A stretch of 64,000 nucleotides of DNA from Pseudomonas serbica (GTDB taxonomy: Bacteria > Pseudomonadota > Gammaproteobacteria > Pseudomonadales > Pseudomonadaceae). The stretch is from positions 1 through 64,000 of the forward strand of contig NZ_JAQIYM010000013.1 of the NCBI RefSeq assembly GCF_028823535.1, given 5' to 3'. Positions 43,005 through 51,648 of this stretch are shown one piece after another. The position numbers and the translations under genes are program-made. The notes under the pieces were generated by a model, which was not told where the DNA came from, made no database searches, and was given only the letters and a program-made list of their open reading frames with translations. Numbering within the stretch: position 1 is the first letter of the stretch; each line of letters opens with the position of its first letter.

Positions 43005-43032
43005 CGGCCAGTGACAACAAGGTAACGACACG

Positions 43033-43809
43033 ATGAAAAACCTCAATAACTCCATGCTCGGCAGCGTCGCCCTGCTGGTCCTGTTCCTGGTGCTCTGGCA
43101 GTGGGGCCCGGGATTGCTCGGCATGCCCGAATTCGTCATGCCACAACTGAGCCGCGTGGCCCAGGAAAGCCTGGTGATGTGGCACAGCGGCGGGCTGTGG
43201 CAGCACACCCTGGTCACCGCCTTCGAAATCATCGTCGGCTTTGGCCTGGGTGCCCTGCTCGGCGTGGTGATCGGGGTGTCGCTGGGCCTCTCGCCCGCCG
43301 CCGAGGCCATGCTGTCGCCGTACATCCTGGCGCTGCAGATTGCGCCGAAAGTCGCCTTCGCCCCGCTGTTCGTCATGTGGCTGGGCTACACCATCTACCC
43401 GAAGATCCTGATCGCCATCCTGATCGTGTTCTTCCCGGTGATGATCAACGTGCTGTCGGCCATCCGTACCGTGGACCCGGACATGATCAACCTGGTGCGG
43501 ACCATGAACGCCAGCCGCTGGCAGATCTTCCGCCTGGTGGAGTTTCCCTCGGCCATGGCCGCGCTGTTCTCCGGCCTGCGCATTGCTTCGACCCTGGCCG
43601 TCATCGGCGTCACCGTCGGTGAACTGGTCGGCGGTAACCAGGGCCTGGGCTTCCTGCTGGTCGATGCCGAAGGCCAGGGCAATACCGCGGGTGTGTTCGT
43701 CGCCATCGTCATGCTCACGCTGATTGGCGTATTCGCCTACGGCGCAGTGGTCTGGGCCGAAAAGCGTGTCCTGCACTACATGCCCAAAGCCATGCTGAGT
43801 ACCCAATGA
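43033..43809 (+). CDS. ABC transporter permease (SsuC/TauC-like)
   Basis: Inner-membrane permease of 258 aa with about six helices. The EAA loop that docks the ATPase reads VRTMNASRWQIFRLVEFPSA (residues about 155-174), a typical SsuC/TauC form. It completes the importer with the preceding ATPase and binding protein. The stop overlaps the next gene by 4 bases, which couples uptake and the first SDR. Confidence 0.92.
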   Translation: MKNLNNSMLGSVALLVLFLVLWQWGPGLLGMPEFVMPQLSRVAQESLVMWHSGGLWQHTLVTAFEIIVGFGLGALLGVVIGVSLGLSPAAEAMLSPYILALQIAPKVAFAPLFVMWLGYTIYPKILIAILIVFFPVMINVLSAIRTVDPDMINLVRTMNASRWQIFRLVEFPSAMAALFSGLRIASTLAVIGVTVGELVGGNQGLGFLLVDAEGQGNTAGVFVAIVMLTLIGVFAYGAVVWAEKRVLHYMPKAMLSTQ

Positions 43810-44573
43810 TGACGACCTTCAATCGCTTGCTCGAAGGCCGCCGCGTGCTGGTCACCGGCGGCGCCCGCGGGCTGGGTTACGCCTTTGCCCAGGCCATTGG
43901 CCGCGCCGGTGCCCAGGTGGTGATCGCCGACATCCTCGCCGAACGCGTGCAGCAGTCGGCCGCCGAACTGGTCGCCGAAGGCCTGAGCGTGCACGGCGTC
44001 ACGGTTGACCTGGCGCAGCCGGATTCGATCGATGCCTGCATCGCTGAAACTACCCGTTTGCTGGGTGGGCTCGATGGTTTGGTCAACAACGCCTCGATCA
44101 CCAATTCCGGCGGCAAGACCTGCGAAGAGCTGACCCTGGACACCTGGGATCAGGTGATGCAGGTCAACGTGCGCGGCACCTGGTTGATGACCAAGGCCTG
44201 CCTGCCGGCCCTGCGCGCCAGCGGCCAGGGCGCCATCGTCAACCTGGCCTCCGACACCCCGCTGTGGGGCGCGCCGAACCTGCTGGCGTATGTCGCGAGC
44301 AAGGGCGCAATCATCGCCATGACCCGCAGCCTGGCCCGTGAACTGGGAACCGACAACATCACGGTCAACGCCATTGCCCCCGGCCTGGTGCTGGTCGAGG
44401 CCACGGCCTATGTACCCGAGGCGCGCCACCGTTTGTACAACGATCAACGGGCCATCCAGCGCCCACAACTTCCCGAAGACGTCAGCGGCGCCGTGCTGTT
44501 CGCGCTGTCCGACCTCGCCCGTTTCATCACTGGACAAACCTTGCCGGTCAACGGCGGGTTCGTCATGCCTTGA
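43806..44573 (+). CDS. SDR family oxidoreductase (catabolic island, first)
   Basis: A 255 aa short-chain dehydrogenase. VLVTGGARGLGYAFAQAIGR carries the cofactor motif; the D of VVIADILAER after strand 2 indicates NAD preference. NNASITNSG replaces the common NNAG, the Ser lies in VNLASDTPLWG and YVASKGAII holds Tyr/Lys. NAD preference fits a dihydrodiol or alcohol dehydrogenase acting after the Rieske oxygenase. ATG 43806 and the adjacent ATG 43809 are both possible starts; the first overlaps the permease stop. Confidence 0.9.
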   Translation: MMTTFNRLLEGRRVLVTGGARGLGYAFAQAIGRAGAQVVIADILAERVQQSAAELVAEGLSVHGVTVDLAQPDSIDACIAETTRLLGGLDGLVNNASITNSGGKTCEELTLDTWDQVMQVNVRGTWLMTKACLPALRASGQGAIVNLASDTPLWGAPNLLAYVASKGAIIAMTRSLARELGTDNITVNAIAPGLVLVEATAYVPEARHRLYNDQRAIQRPQLPEDVSGAVLFALSDLARFITGQTLPVNGGFVMP

Positions 44574-44592
44574 CTTTGATCTGGAGACAGCC

Positions 44593-45132
44593 ATGACCGA
44601 TTTATCAGCACAGCAAACCACCCCGAAAAGCTGGGAACAGCCGGCCGGCAGCGACCTGGAAAGCTGGATGAACACCCGCATCGCCCGTTACGAAACCCGC
44701 AAGTACGACTGGAATGCCCTGAAATTCCAGGCTGACTACGACCCGAAATTCCGCCGCGCGCAAATGCGCTACATCGGCACCGGCGGCACCGGGGTGACCT
44801 CGGACATGAACACCATCCCGTCGGAGAACTTCACCTTTTCGACCATGGTGATCCCGGCCGGCCATGAAGGCCCGCCGCACCTGCACACCGACGTCGAAGA
44901 AGTGTTCTTCGTGCTGCGCGGCAAACTCAAGGTGGTGATCGAGAAGGACGGCGAGCGTTTCGAAACCATCCTCACCGACCGCGACGTGATTTCCGTGCCG
45001 CCCGGCGTGTACCGCGAAGAGATCAACATCGGCGATGAAGATGCGCTGATGTGCGTGATGCTCGGCGCGAAAAAACCGCTGACCCCGACCTACCCGCCAG
45101 AACACCCCCTGGCCTCGATCAAGCGCGGATAA
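44593..45132 (+). CDS. Cupin-domain protein (catabolic island)
   Basis: A 179 aa single-cupin protein. The metal motif is intact: PPHLHTDVEEVFFVLRGKL gives His-x-His-x4-Glu (residues about 97-107), and the second block DVISVPPGVYREEINIGDED has the G-PPGV turn but no clear second His. It might be a metal-dependent isomerase, lyase or small dioxygenase acting on a ring-cleavage product. GGAGAC precedes the ATG, 19 bases after the SDR. Substrate unknown. Confidence 0.85.
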   Translation: MTDLSAQQTTPKSWEQPAGSDLESWMNTRIARYETRKYDWNALKFQADYDPKFRRAQMRYIGTGGTGVTSDMNTIPSENFTFSTMVIPAGHEGPPHLHTDVEEVFFVLRGKLKVVIEKDGERFETILTDRDVISVPPGVYREEINIGDEDALMCVMLGAKKPLTPTYPPEHPLASIKRG

Positions 45133-45136
45133 GCCC

Positions 45137-46021
45137 ATGTCGCACGCCATCGATCATCGCGCTCCGTCGCTCACCGCCGATCTTCAGGCGCAGCTGGCCC
45201 TGCAGTTTCCATTGCGCACAGTGGAGCTCGCCGGCGCTCGCCAGGCCTTTCGCGAATGCGGAAGCGGGCCGGCCATTGTGTTGTTGCACGGGATCGGCTC
45301 GGGCTCGGCGTCGTGGCTGGAGGTGGCGCAGGCGCTTGGCCGCAGCGCCCGGGTGATCGCCTGGGACGCGCCCGGCTACGGCGACTCCTCGCCCCTGCGA
45401 GCCCTGGCGCCGGATGCGTCGGACTATGCCGAGCGGCTGCTGCAGATGCTCGACGCCCTGGGCATCGAGCGCTGCGTGCTGGTGGGGCATTCACTGGGGG
45501 CCATTACCGCCGTCGCTTTCGCCAGCGGCGTGCAGCAACAGCGCATCAGCCGCCTGGTGCTGATCAGCCCGGCCCAGGGCTACGGCCATCCATCGCGCGC
45601 CGTGCAGCGCCAGCAAGTGCGCGACAAACGCCTGCACGCCTTGCAACAGCTGGGCATTGCACAGATGGCCGAGCAACGCAGCGCCTACATGCTCTCCCCG
45701 GTGGCCAGCCCTCAAGCGCAGGCCTGGGTGCGGTGGAACATGGCACGGCTCAATCCCGAGGGTTATCGCCAGGCCATCGAACTGCTGTGCGGCGAAGACC
45801 TGTTGCGCCATGCACCGCTGACCATGCCTTGCGAAGTGCATTGCGGCGACGCCGACGGCATCACCACCCCCGACAACTGCCGGACCCTGGCCAAGACCCT
45901 GGGCGGCACGTTCGCGCTTATCAACGATGCCGGACATGCCAGTCCCATCGAACAACCTCATGTCGTGGCGGGCCGCCTGGCCTTCGCCATCAAAGAATCC
46001 CTGACAGGTGCATCGCTATGA
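45137..46021 (+). CDS. Alpha/beta hydrolase (possible meta-cleavage product hydrolase)
   Basis: A 294 aa alpha/beta-fold hydrolase. The oxyanion loop is LLHGIGSGSASW, the nucleophile Ser119 sits in VLVGHSLGAITAV, the acid is probably the Asp of HCGDADGITTPDNC and the His is in INDAGHASPIEQP near the C terminus. Length and motif order match BphD/MhpC C-C hydrolases and related esterases. With an extradiol-type dioxygenase in the same cluster, a C-C hydrolase role is a fair inference. Starts 4 bases after the cupin stop; overlaps the IclR gene by 4 bases. Confidence 0.87.
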   Translation: MSHAIDHRAPSLTADLQAQLALQFPLRTVELAGARQAFRECGSGPAIVLLHGIGSGSASWLEVAQALGRSARVIAWDAPGYGDSSPLRALAPDASDYAERLLQMLDALGIERCVLVGHSLGAITAVAFASGVQQQRISRLVLISPAQGYGHPSRAVQRQQVRDKRLHALQQLGIAQMAEQRSAYMLSPVASPQAQAWVRWNMARLNPEGYRQAIELLCGEDLLRHAPLTMPCEVHCGDADGITTPDNCRTLAKTLGGTFALINDAGHASPIEQPHVVAGRLAFAIKESLTGASL

Positions 46022-46854
46022 ACGATTCAGATCTGCTGAAGGACGCTCAGGACAAATACATCGTGCCGGGCCTGGAGCGCGGCCTGCTGCTGCTGTGTGA
46101 ATTCAGCCGGCGCAATCGCACGCTGACCGCACCGGAACTGGCCCGGCGCCTGTCGCTGCCGCGCTCGACCATCTTTCGCCTGCTGACGACGCTGGAAACC
46201 ATGGGCTTCGTCACCCGCAGCGGCAACGAATACCGCCTCGGCATGTCGGTGCTGCGCCTGGGCTTCGAGTACCTCGCCTCACTGGAGCTGACCGAGCTCG
46301 GCCAGCCGCTGCTGGCCCGCTTGTGCGACCGCCTCAACTACCCGAGCAACCTGGTGGTGCGCGACGGCCGTTCGATCGTCTACGTGGCCAAGGTGTCGCC
46401 GCCGTCGGTGTTCTCCAGCGCGGTGAATGTCGGCACGCGCCTGCCCGCCCACGCCACCGTCCTCGGGCGCATCCTGCTCGAAGACCTGTCGCTGGCCGAG
46501 TTGCGCGAACTCTACCCGGAAGATCACCTGGAACAGTTCTCGCCGTGCACGCCGAAGACCGTGATGGAGCTGTTCGACATGGTCCAGGCCGACCGCCAAC
46601 GCGGGTTTGTCAGCGGTGAAGGCTTCTTCGAGTCGGCGATTTCCTCGGTGGCCGCACCGGTGCGCGATCAGTCCGGGCAGATCGTCGCGGCGCTGGGCGT
46701 GACGATTCCGACCACCCAGATCGCCCACGTCAACTTCAACGAATTGCTCCTGCAAGTACGCCGCAGCGCCGACGAACTGTCGCGGTTGCTCGACTACAAC
46801 AGCGCGACCGGGCACGACAGCCACAACCGCGTAACGGCGCTGATGAGGGATTGA
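46018..46854 (+). CDS. IclR family transcriptional regulator of the catabolic island
   Basis: A 278 aa regulator. The N-terminal winged helix (VPGLERGLLLLCEFSRRNRT, LSLPRSTIFRLLTTLETMGF) spans residues about 16-65; the IclR effector domain follows with NVGTRLPAHATVLGRILLED and GFVSGEGFFESAISSVAAPV. IclR proteins usually control aromatic or acyl catabolism and bind short palindromes. GTWTCAYNYATRAAAC boxes upstream of the island are good candidates. It is embedded in the operon it likely controls, starting at ATG 46018 inside the hydrolase stop. Confidence 0.92.
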   Translation: MNDSDLLKDAQDKYIVPGLERGLLLLCEFSRRNRTLTAPELARRLSLPRSTIFRLLTTLETMGFVTRSGNEYRLGMSVLRLGFEYLASLELTELGQPLLARLCDRLNYPSNLVVRDGRSIVYVAKVSPPSVFSSAVNVGTRLPAHATVLGRILLEDLSLAELRELYPEDHLEQFSPCTPKTVMELFDMVQADRQRGFVSGEGFFESAISSVAAPVRDQSGQIVAALGVTIPTTQIAHVNFNELLLQVRRSADELSRLLDYNSATGHDSHNRVTALMRD

Positions 46855-46855
46855 G

Positions 46856-47653
46856 ATGAGTCTCTATCAACTGCAAGACAGCACCGCGATCGTCACCGGT
46901 GGCTCTTCGGGCATCGGCCTGGCCTGCGTCGAACTGCTGCTCGAAGCCGGCGCGGCCGTGGCCTTCTGCGGTCGCGACGAAGATCGCCTGCGCAGCGCCG
47001 AAGACCAGTTGCGTGAACGTTTTCCAAAGGCGCGCTTGCTGGCCCAGGCCTGCAACGTCCTGGACGCCGACTCGGTCAACGCCTTTGCCGCCGCCAGCCT
47101 GGCCGCATTGGGGCCAGCCAGCGTGCTGGTCAACAACGCCGGGCAAGGTCGCGTATCGACCTTCGCCGACACTACCGACAGCGCCTGGACCGAAGAACTG
47201 AACCTGAAATTCTTCTCGGTGATCAACCCCGTCCGCGCCTTCAAGGCACAGCTGCAAGGTCAGGCGAACGCCGCCATCGTCTGCGTCAATTCGCTGCTGG
47301 CCAGCCAGCCGGAACCGCACATGGTCGCCACCTCGGCCGCGCGCGCCGGGGTGATGAACCTGGTGCGCTCGATGGCCACCGAATTTGCCGTCGATGGCAT
47401 TCGGGTCAACGGCATCCTCATCGGCCTGGTCGAGTCCGGGCAATGGCGCCGCCGTTTCGAAGCCCGCGAAGAACGGGATCTGGACTGGAGCCAATGGACC
47501 GCCCAGCTGGCACAACGCAAACACATTCCCTTGGGGCGCCTGGGCCTGCCGATCGAAGCGGCCCGCGCAATCCTGTTCCTGGCCTCGCCTCTGTCGGCTT
47601 ACACCACAGGCAGCCATATCGATGTTTCTGGAGGCCTGTCCCGCCATGCGTAA
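46856..47653 (+). CDS. SDR family oxidoreductase (catabolic island, second)
   Basis: A 265 aa short-chain dehydrogenase. TGGSSGIGLACVELLLEAG is the cofactor motif and FCGRDEDRL after strand 2 suggests NADP. NNAGQGRVST follows. The active-site Ser is in CVNSLLASQ, but the Tyr of the usual YxxxK is not obvious: the segment reads HMVATSAARAGVMNLVRS, so Tyr and Lys appear replaced by Thr/Ala and Arg. It may have a changed mechanism or a non-catalytic role. Starts 1 base after the IclR stop; overlaps the ThDP gene by 8 bases. Confidence 0.87.
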   Translation: MSLYQLQDSTAIVTGGSSGIGLACVELLLEAGAAVAFCGRDEDRLRSAEDQLRERFPKARLLAQACNVLDADSVNAFAAASLAALGPASVLVNNAGQGRVSTFADTTDSAWTEELNLKFFSVINPVRAFKAQLQGQANAAIVCVNSLLASQPEPHMVATSAARAGVMNLVRSMATEFAVDGIRVNGILIGLVESGQWRRRFEAREERDLDWSQWTAQLAQRKHIPLGRLGLPIEAARAILFLASPLSAYTTGSHIDVSGGLSRHA

Positions 47654-49328
47654 TGAAAATACTGTCACCGTTGGCGCTGCCATCACCGCGTTTCTCGAGC
47701 AATGCGAGGTCAAGGCCGCATTCGGTGTGATCTCGATCCACAACATGCCGATCCTCGATGCGTTCGCCGTGCGCGGCAACATCCGCTTCGTCATGGCCCG
47801 CGGCGAAGCCGGCGCGACCAACATGGCCGACGCCTATGCCCGTACCACCGGTGGCCTGGGTGTGTGCCTGACATCCACCGGCACCGCAGCAGGTAATGCT
47901 GCGGGTGCGATGGTCGAAGCGCTGACCGCCGGCACGCCGCTGCTGCACATCACCGGGCAGATCGAAACGCCGTACCTGGACCAGGAATTCGCCTACATCC
48001 ATGAGGCCCGCGACCAGCTGACCATGCTCAAGGCCGTGTCGAAGGCCGCGTTCCGGGTGCGCAGCGTCGAAACCGCGATCAGCACCCTGAAGCTGGCCGT
48101 GCAGACTGCCCTGACCGCGCCGACCGGGCCGGTCAGCGTGGAAATCCCGATCGACATCCAGTCGACGTTCATCCCGATGCCGACCGATCTCTCGCCGCTG
48201 CCGATTCCGGTGGCCGTGCCCGCACCCGAAGCGCTGGACCTGGTGGCCGAGCGTCTGGCCAGCGCCACTCGCCCGCTGTTGTGGCTTGGTGGCGGCGCGC
48301 GGCATGCCGGCCCGCAGGTCAAGCGCCTGCTGGACATGGGTGTCGGCGTGATCACCTCGACTCAAGGTCGCGGTGTGGTCAACGAAGATGACGAGCGTTG
48401 CCTCGGTGCGTTCTCGCAAAACAAACTGGTCGAGCAGTTCCTGCAAAGCTGCGACGCCCTGCTGATCGCCGGTTCACGCCTGCGCAGCAACGAGACCTTC
48501 AAATATGCGCTGAAGCTGCCACGCAACACCCTGCGCATCGACGCCAACCCGGCCATCGAAGGGCGCAGCTACAACAGCGAACTGTTCATCTGCGGCGATT
48601 CGGCGCTGGCGCTTGAAGGCCTGGCGGATCGCCTGGAAGGTCGCTTGCACATCGACCCGACGTTCCTCGCCGAGCTCAAGCAAGTGCGTGAAAAGTCTCG
48701 CACGCAACTGATCGCCGACCTCGGCCCGTACTCGGCCATGGTCGAACAGCTGCAAGCGCTCACCGGGCGCAATTTCTCCTGGGTGCGCGACGTCACGCTG
48801 TCCAACAGCATCTGGGGTAACCGCCTGCTGACGCTGTACCACCCGCGTGCCGGCGTGCATGCACTCGGCGGCGGCATTGGCCAGGGTTTGTCGATGGGCA
48901 TTGGCGCGGCCGTGGCGGCAGCGGAAACCGCGCCTGAGCGCAAGGTCTTCGCCCTGGCCGGTGACGGCGGTTTCATTCTCAACCTCGGCGAGCTGGCGAC
49001 GCTGGTGCAAGAGAACGCCAACGTGGTGATCCTGCTGATGAACGATCAGCGCTACGGCGTGATCCGCAACATCCAGGACGCGGTGTACGGCAGTCGCCAC
49101 TGCTACGTCGACCTGCACACCCCGGATTATTCCAAGCTGGCCGAATCGCTGAACCTGCGCCATGGACTGGTCACCGACCTCAAGGATTTCGGCAAGGTGG
49201 TCGACGGTGCGCTGTCGCAGCCGGGCCCGTTCCTGCTGGAAGTCGACATGCTCAGCGTCGGCAGCTTCGCCACCCAGTTCGCCGGTCCGCCCAACAGCGA
49301 AACCAAAGCGCAAAAAGCCACGGCTTGA
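47646..49328 (+). CDS. ThDP-dependent decarboxylase/lyase (acetolactate synthase/benzoylformate decarboxylase-like)
   Basis: A 560 aa enzyme of the POX/ALS family. The N-terminal PYR domain has the catalytic Glu54 in MARGEAGATNMADAYAR, which activates thiamine diphosphate. The central domain is about residues 185-320. The C-terminal PP domain has ALAGDGGFILNLGELATL followed by LLMNDQRYGV, i.e. GDG-x(about 25)-ND for Mg-ThDP. It probably decarboxylates a 2-keto acid from ring cleavage, giving an aldehyde for the neighbouring dehydrogenase. ATG 47646 is chosen over an earlier in-frame start at 47385 inside the SDR. Confidence 0.9.
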   Translation: MRNENTVTVGAAITAFLEQCEVKAAFGVISIHNMPILDAFAVRGNIRFVMARGEAGATNMADAYARTTGGLGVCLTSTGTAAGNAAGAMVEALTAGTPLLHITGQIETPYLDQEFAYIHEARDQLTMLKAVSKAAFRVRSVETAISTLKLAVQTALTAPTGPVSVEIPIDIQSTFIPMPTDLSPLPIPVAVPAPEALDLVAERLASATRPLLWLGGGARHAGPQVKRLLDMGVGVITSTQGRGVVNEDDERCLGAFSQNKLVEQFLQSCDALLIAGSRLRSNETFKYALKLPRNTLRIDANPAIEGRSYNSELFICGDSALALEGLADRLEGRLHIDPTFLAELKQVREKSRTQLIADLGPYSAMVEQLQALTGRNFSWVRDVTLSNSIWGNRLLTLYHPRAGVHALGGGIGQGLSMGIGAAVAAAETAPERKVFALAGDGGFILNLGELATLVQENANVVILLMNDQRYGVIRNIQDAVYGSRHCYVDLHTPDYSKLAESLNLRHGLVTDLKDFGKVVDGALSQPGPFLLEVDMLSVGSFATQFAGPPNSETKAQKATA

Positions 49329-49338
49329 GGACTTCGCC

Positions 49339-50142
49339 ATGTTGCATATCACCATGATCGGCTGCGGCGCCATCGGCGTCGGCGTGCTCGAGCTGCTGGA
49401 GAAAGACCCGCAGTTGTGCGTCGACTACGTCATCGCCTCGGCCGGTTCCGAAGAGCTGGTACGGCAAAGGCTGGCCAGTTTCAAACAACCGCCGCAAGTG
49501 CTCACGGCCCTGCCGGCCGACGCACGCCCCGACCTGCTGGTCGAGTGTGCCGGTCACAAGGCCATCGAAGAACATGTGTTGCCGGCCCTGGAGCGTGGCA
49601 TCGCCTGCCTGATCGTCTCGGTCGGCGCGCTGTCCGAAGTCGGCCTGGTGGAGCGCCTGGAGGCAGCGGCCGAACGCGGTCAGACCCGCATCGAATTGCT
49701 GCCCGGCGCCATCGGCGGCATCGACGCCTTGTCGGCGGCCAAGGTCGGCGGCCTGGACTCGGTCAACTACACCGGACGCAAACCGGCCCGTGCCTGGAAA
49801 AACACCCCGGCGGAACAGGCGTTCGACCTGGACAGCCTCAGCGAAGCCACGGTGATTTTCCAGGGCAGTGCCCGCGAAGCGGCCCGCCAGTACCCGAAAA
49901 ACGCCAACGTCGCCGCGACCTTGTCGCTGGCCGGGCTCGGCCTGGATCGCACCCATGTGACCCTGATCGCCGACCCGCTCTGCGAAGAGAACGTGCATCA
50001 CTTCGAAGCCCGCGGCGCCTTTGGCGGGTTCGAACTGAGCCTGCGTGGCAAACCGCTGCTGGCCAACCCGAAAACCTCGGCGTTGACCGTCTACAGCGTC
50101 GTCCGCGCCCTGGGCAACCACGCCCACGCGATTTCGATTTAG
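49339..50142 (+). CDS. Aspartate dehydrogenase-like oxidoreductase
   Basis: A 267 aa NAD(P)-dependent enzyme of the NadX/AspDH family. MIGCGAIGVGVLELL (residues about 6-20) binds the cofactor. PGAIGGIDALSAAKVGGL, YPKNANVAATLSLAGLGLD and the final NPKTSALTVYSVVRAL are family landmarks, including the His of the ADPLCEENVHH stretch. Known members deaminate L-aspartate to iminosuccinate for NAD synthesis, but NAD biosynthetic partners are missing here. In a ring-cleavage cluster it may reductively aminate or release ammonia from an amino-dicarboxylate, hinting at a nitrogen-containing substrate. Sits 10 bases from each neighbour. Confidence 0.85.
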   Translation: MLHITMIGCGAIGVGVLELLEKDPQLCVDYVIASAGSEELVRQRLASFKQPPQVLTALPADARPDLLVECAGHKAIEEHVLPALERGIACLIVSVGALSEVGLVERLEAAAERGQTRIELLPGAIGGIDALSAAKVGGLDSVNYTGRKPARAWKNTPAEQAFDLDSLSEATVIFQGSAREAARQYPKNANVAATLSLAGLGLDRTHVTLIADPLCEENVHHFEARGAFGGFELSLRGKPLLANPKTSALTVYSVVRALGNHAHAISI

Positions 50143-50151
50143 GGAACTGCG

Positions 50152-51648
50152 ATGACTCTCGAACAGACGTTACCCATTTGCATTGCCGGCCAATGGCGAC
50201 TCGGCCGGGGTGAGCGCTACGCCACCTGCTACCCCGCCACCGGTGAAGCCGTTGCCTGGCTCAACGCCGCCAGTGTCGAAGACGTGGAAGAAGCCGTGCA
50301 AGGCGCCCACCAGGCGTTTTTGCACAGCGGCTGGGCGCAGCGCAAACCCCATGAACGCGCCAGCGTGCTGTACCGCATCGCCGAACTGATCCGTGAGCGC
50401 AGCGAAGAACTGGCGCAGTTGCAGCGCCAAGACAATGGCAAACCGATCAACGAGACCCGTGCCCTGGTGGCCAGTGCCGCCGGTACTTTTCAGTTCTTCG
50501 CTTCGGCCTGTGAAACGCTCGAAGAAACCATCACGCCATCTCGCGGTGATTTCGTCAGCATGAGCGTCTTTGAACCGATGGGCGTGATCGCTGCGATTAC
50601 GCCATGGAACTCGCCGATCGCCAGCGAAGCGCAGAAAGTCGCTCCGGCGCTGGCGGCTGGCAACGCCGTAGTGATCAAGCCGGCGGAAATCACTCCGCTG
50701 ATGGCCTTGCAACTGGCACGCATCTGCGAAGACGCCGGGCTGCCCAAGGGCTTGCTCAGCGTATTGCCGGGCAAGGGTTCGCTGCTCGGCGATGCGCTGA
50801 CCCGTCACCCGCTGGTCAAGCGCGTGTCGTTCACCGGCGGCACCAAAACCGGCAAACACATTGCCCACATCGCCGCCGACAAGATGATGCCGGTGTCCCT
50901 GGAACTGGGCGGCAAATCGCCGACCATCGTTCTGGAAGACGCCGACCTCGACCACGCGGTGGCCGGCGTGTTGTACGGCATCTTCAGTTCGTCGGGCGAA
51001 GCCTGCATCGCCGGGTCGCGGTTGTTCGTCGCCCGTGCGCTGTACGAGCCGTTCATGACGCGCCTGGTGGCAGCGGCGGCCGCATTGCGCGTCGGTGATC
51101 CGGCGGATGAGCGCACGCAAATGGGCCCATTGATCAGCGCCGCCCACCGCGAGTCGGTGGAACGTTATGTGGCACTCGGACTGGCCGAAGGCGGACGCCT
51201 GCTGCTCGGTGGCCAGCGTCCCAGCGGCGGTGTTCTTGATCAGGGTTACTACTATCCGCCGACCATCCTCGAAGGTCTGAACAACAGCCAGCAGGTGTGC
51301 CAGGAAGAAATCTTCGGCCCGGTGCTGGTGGCCATGCCATTCGACGACGAAGCGCAATTGCTGGAGCAGGCCAACGACAGCCTGTACGCCCTCGCCGCCG
51401 GCATCTGGACGCGTGACTACAAGCGCGCCTGGGCACTGGGTCGAAAAATCCAGGCTGGCACGGTGTGGATCAACACCTACAAGCAATTCTCCATTTCCAC
51501 CCCCTTCGGTGGCTGGCGCGACAGCGGCCTGGGTCGTGAAAAAGGTCGCCTGGGCATCCTGCAGTACATGGAACAGAAAAGCCTTTATTGGGGCATGAAT
51601 GAACAGCCACTGGCCTGGGCCGGTGTGCAACCAGAGGTAGGGTTATGA
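50152..51648 (+). CDS. Aldehyde dehydrogenase (NAD(P)+)
   Basis: A 498 aa enzyme oxidising an aldehyde to its acid. Motifs: FEPMGVIAAITPWNSPI, FTGGTKTGKHIA (cofactor), LELGGKSPTIVL with Glu251, and SSGEACIAGSRLFVA with the nucleophile Cys285. The EEIFGPVLVAMPFD block and GGWRDSGLGREKG at the C terminus confirm the betaine/vanillin/semialdehyde-type family. Directly after the AspDH-like gene; overlaps the VOC gene by 4 bases. The probable substrate is the aldehyde from the ThDP decarboxylase or a muconic semialdehyde. Confidence 0.92.
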   Translation: MTLEQTLPICIAGQWRLGRGERYATCYPATGEAVAWLNAASVEDVEEAVQGAHQAFLHSGWAQRKPHERASVLYRIAELIRERSEELAQLQRQDNGKPINETRALVASAAGTFQFFASACETLEETITPSRGDFVSMSVFEPMGVIAAITPWNSPIASEAQKVAPALAAGNAVVIKPAEITPLMALQLARICEDAGLPKGLLSVLPGKGSLLGDALTRHPLVKRVSFTGGTKTGKHIAHIAADKMMPVSLELGGKSPTIVLEDADLDHAVAGVLYGIFSSSGEACIAGSRLFVARALYEPFMTRLVAAAAALRVGDPADERTQMGPLISAAHRESVERYVALGLAEGGRLLLGGQRPSGGVLDQGYYYPPTILEGLNNSQQVCQEEIFGPVLVAMPFDDEAQLLEQANDSLYALAAGIWTRDYKRAWALGRKIQAGTVWINTYKQFSISTPFGGWRDSGLGREKGRLGILQYMEQKSLYWGMNEQPLAWAGVQPEVGL

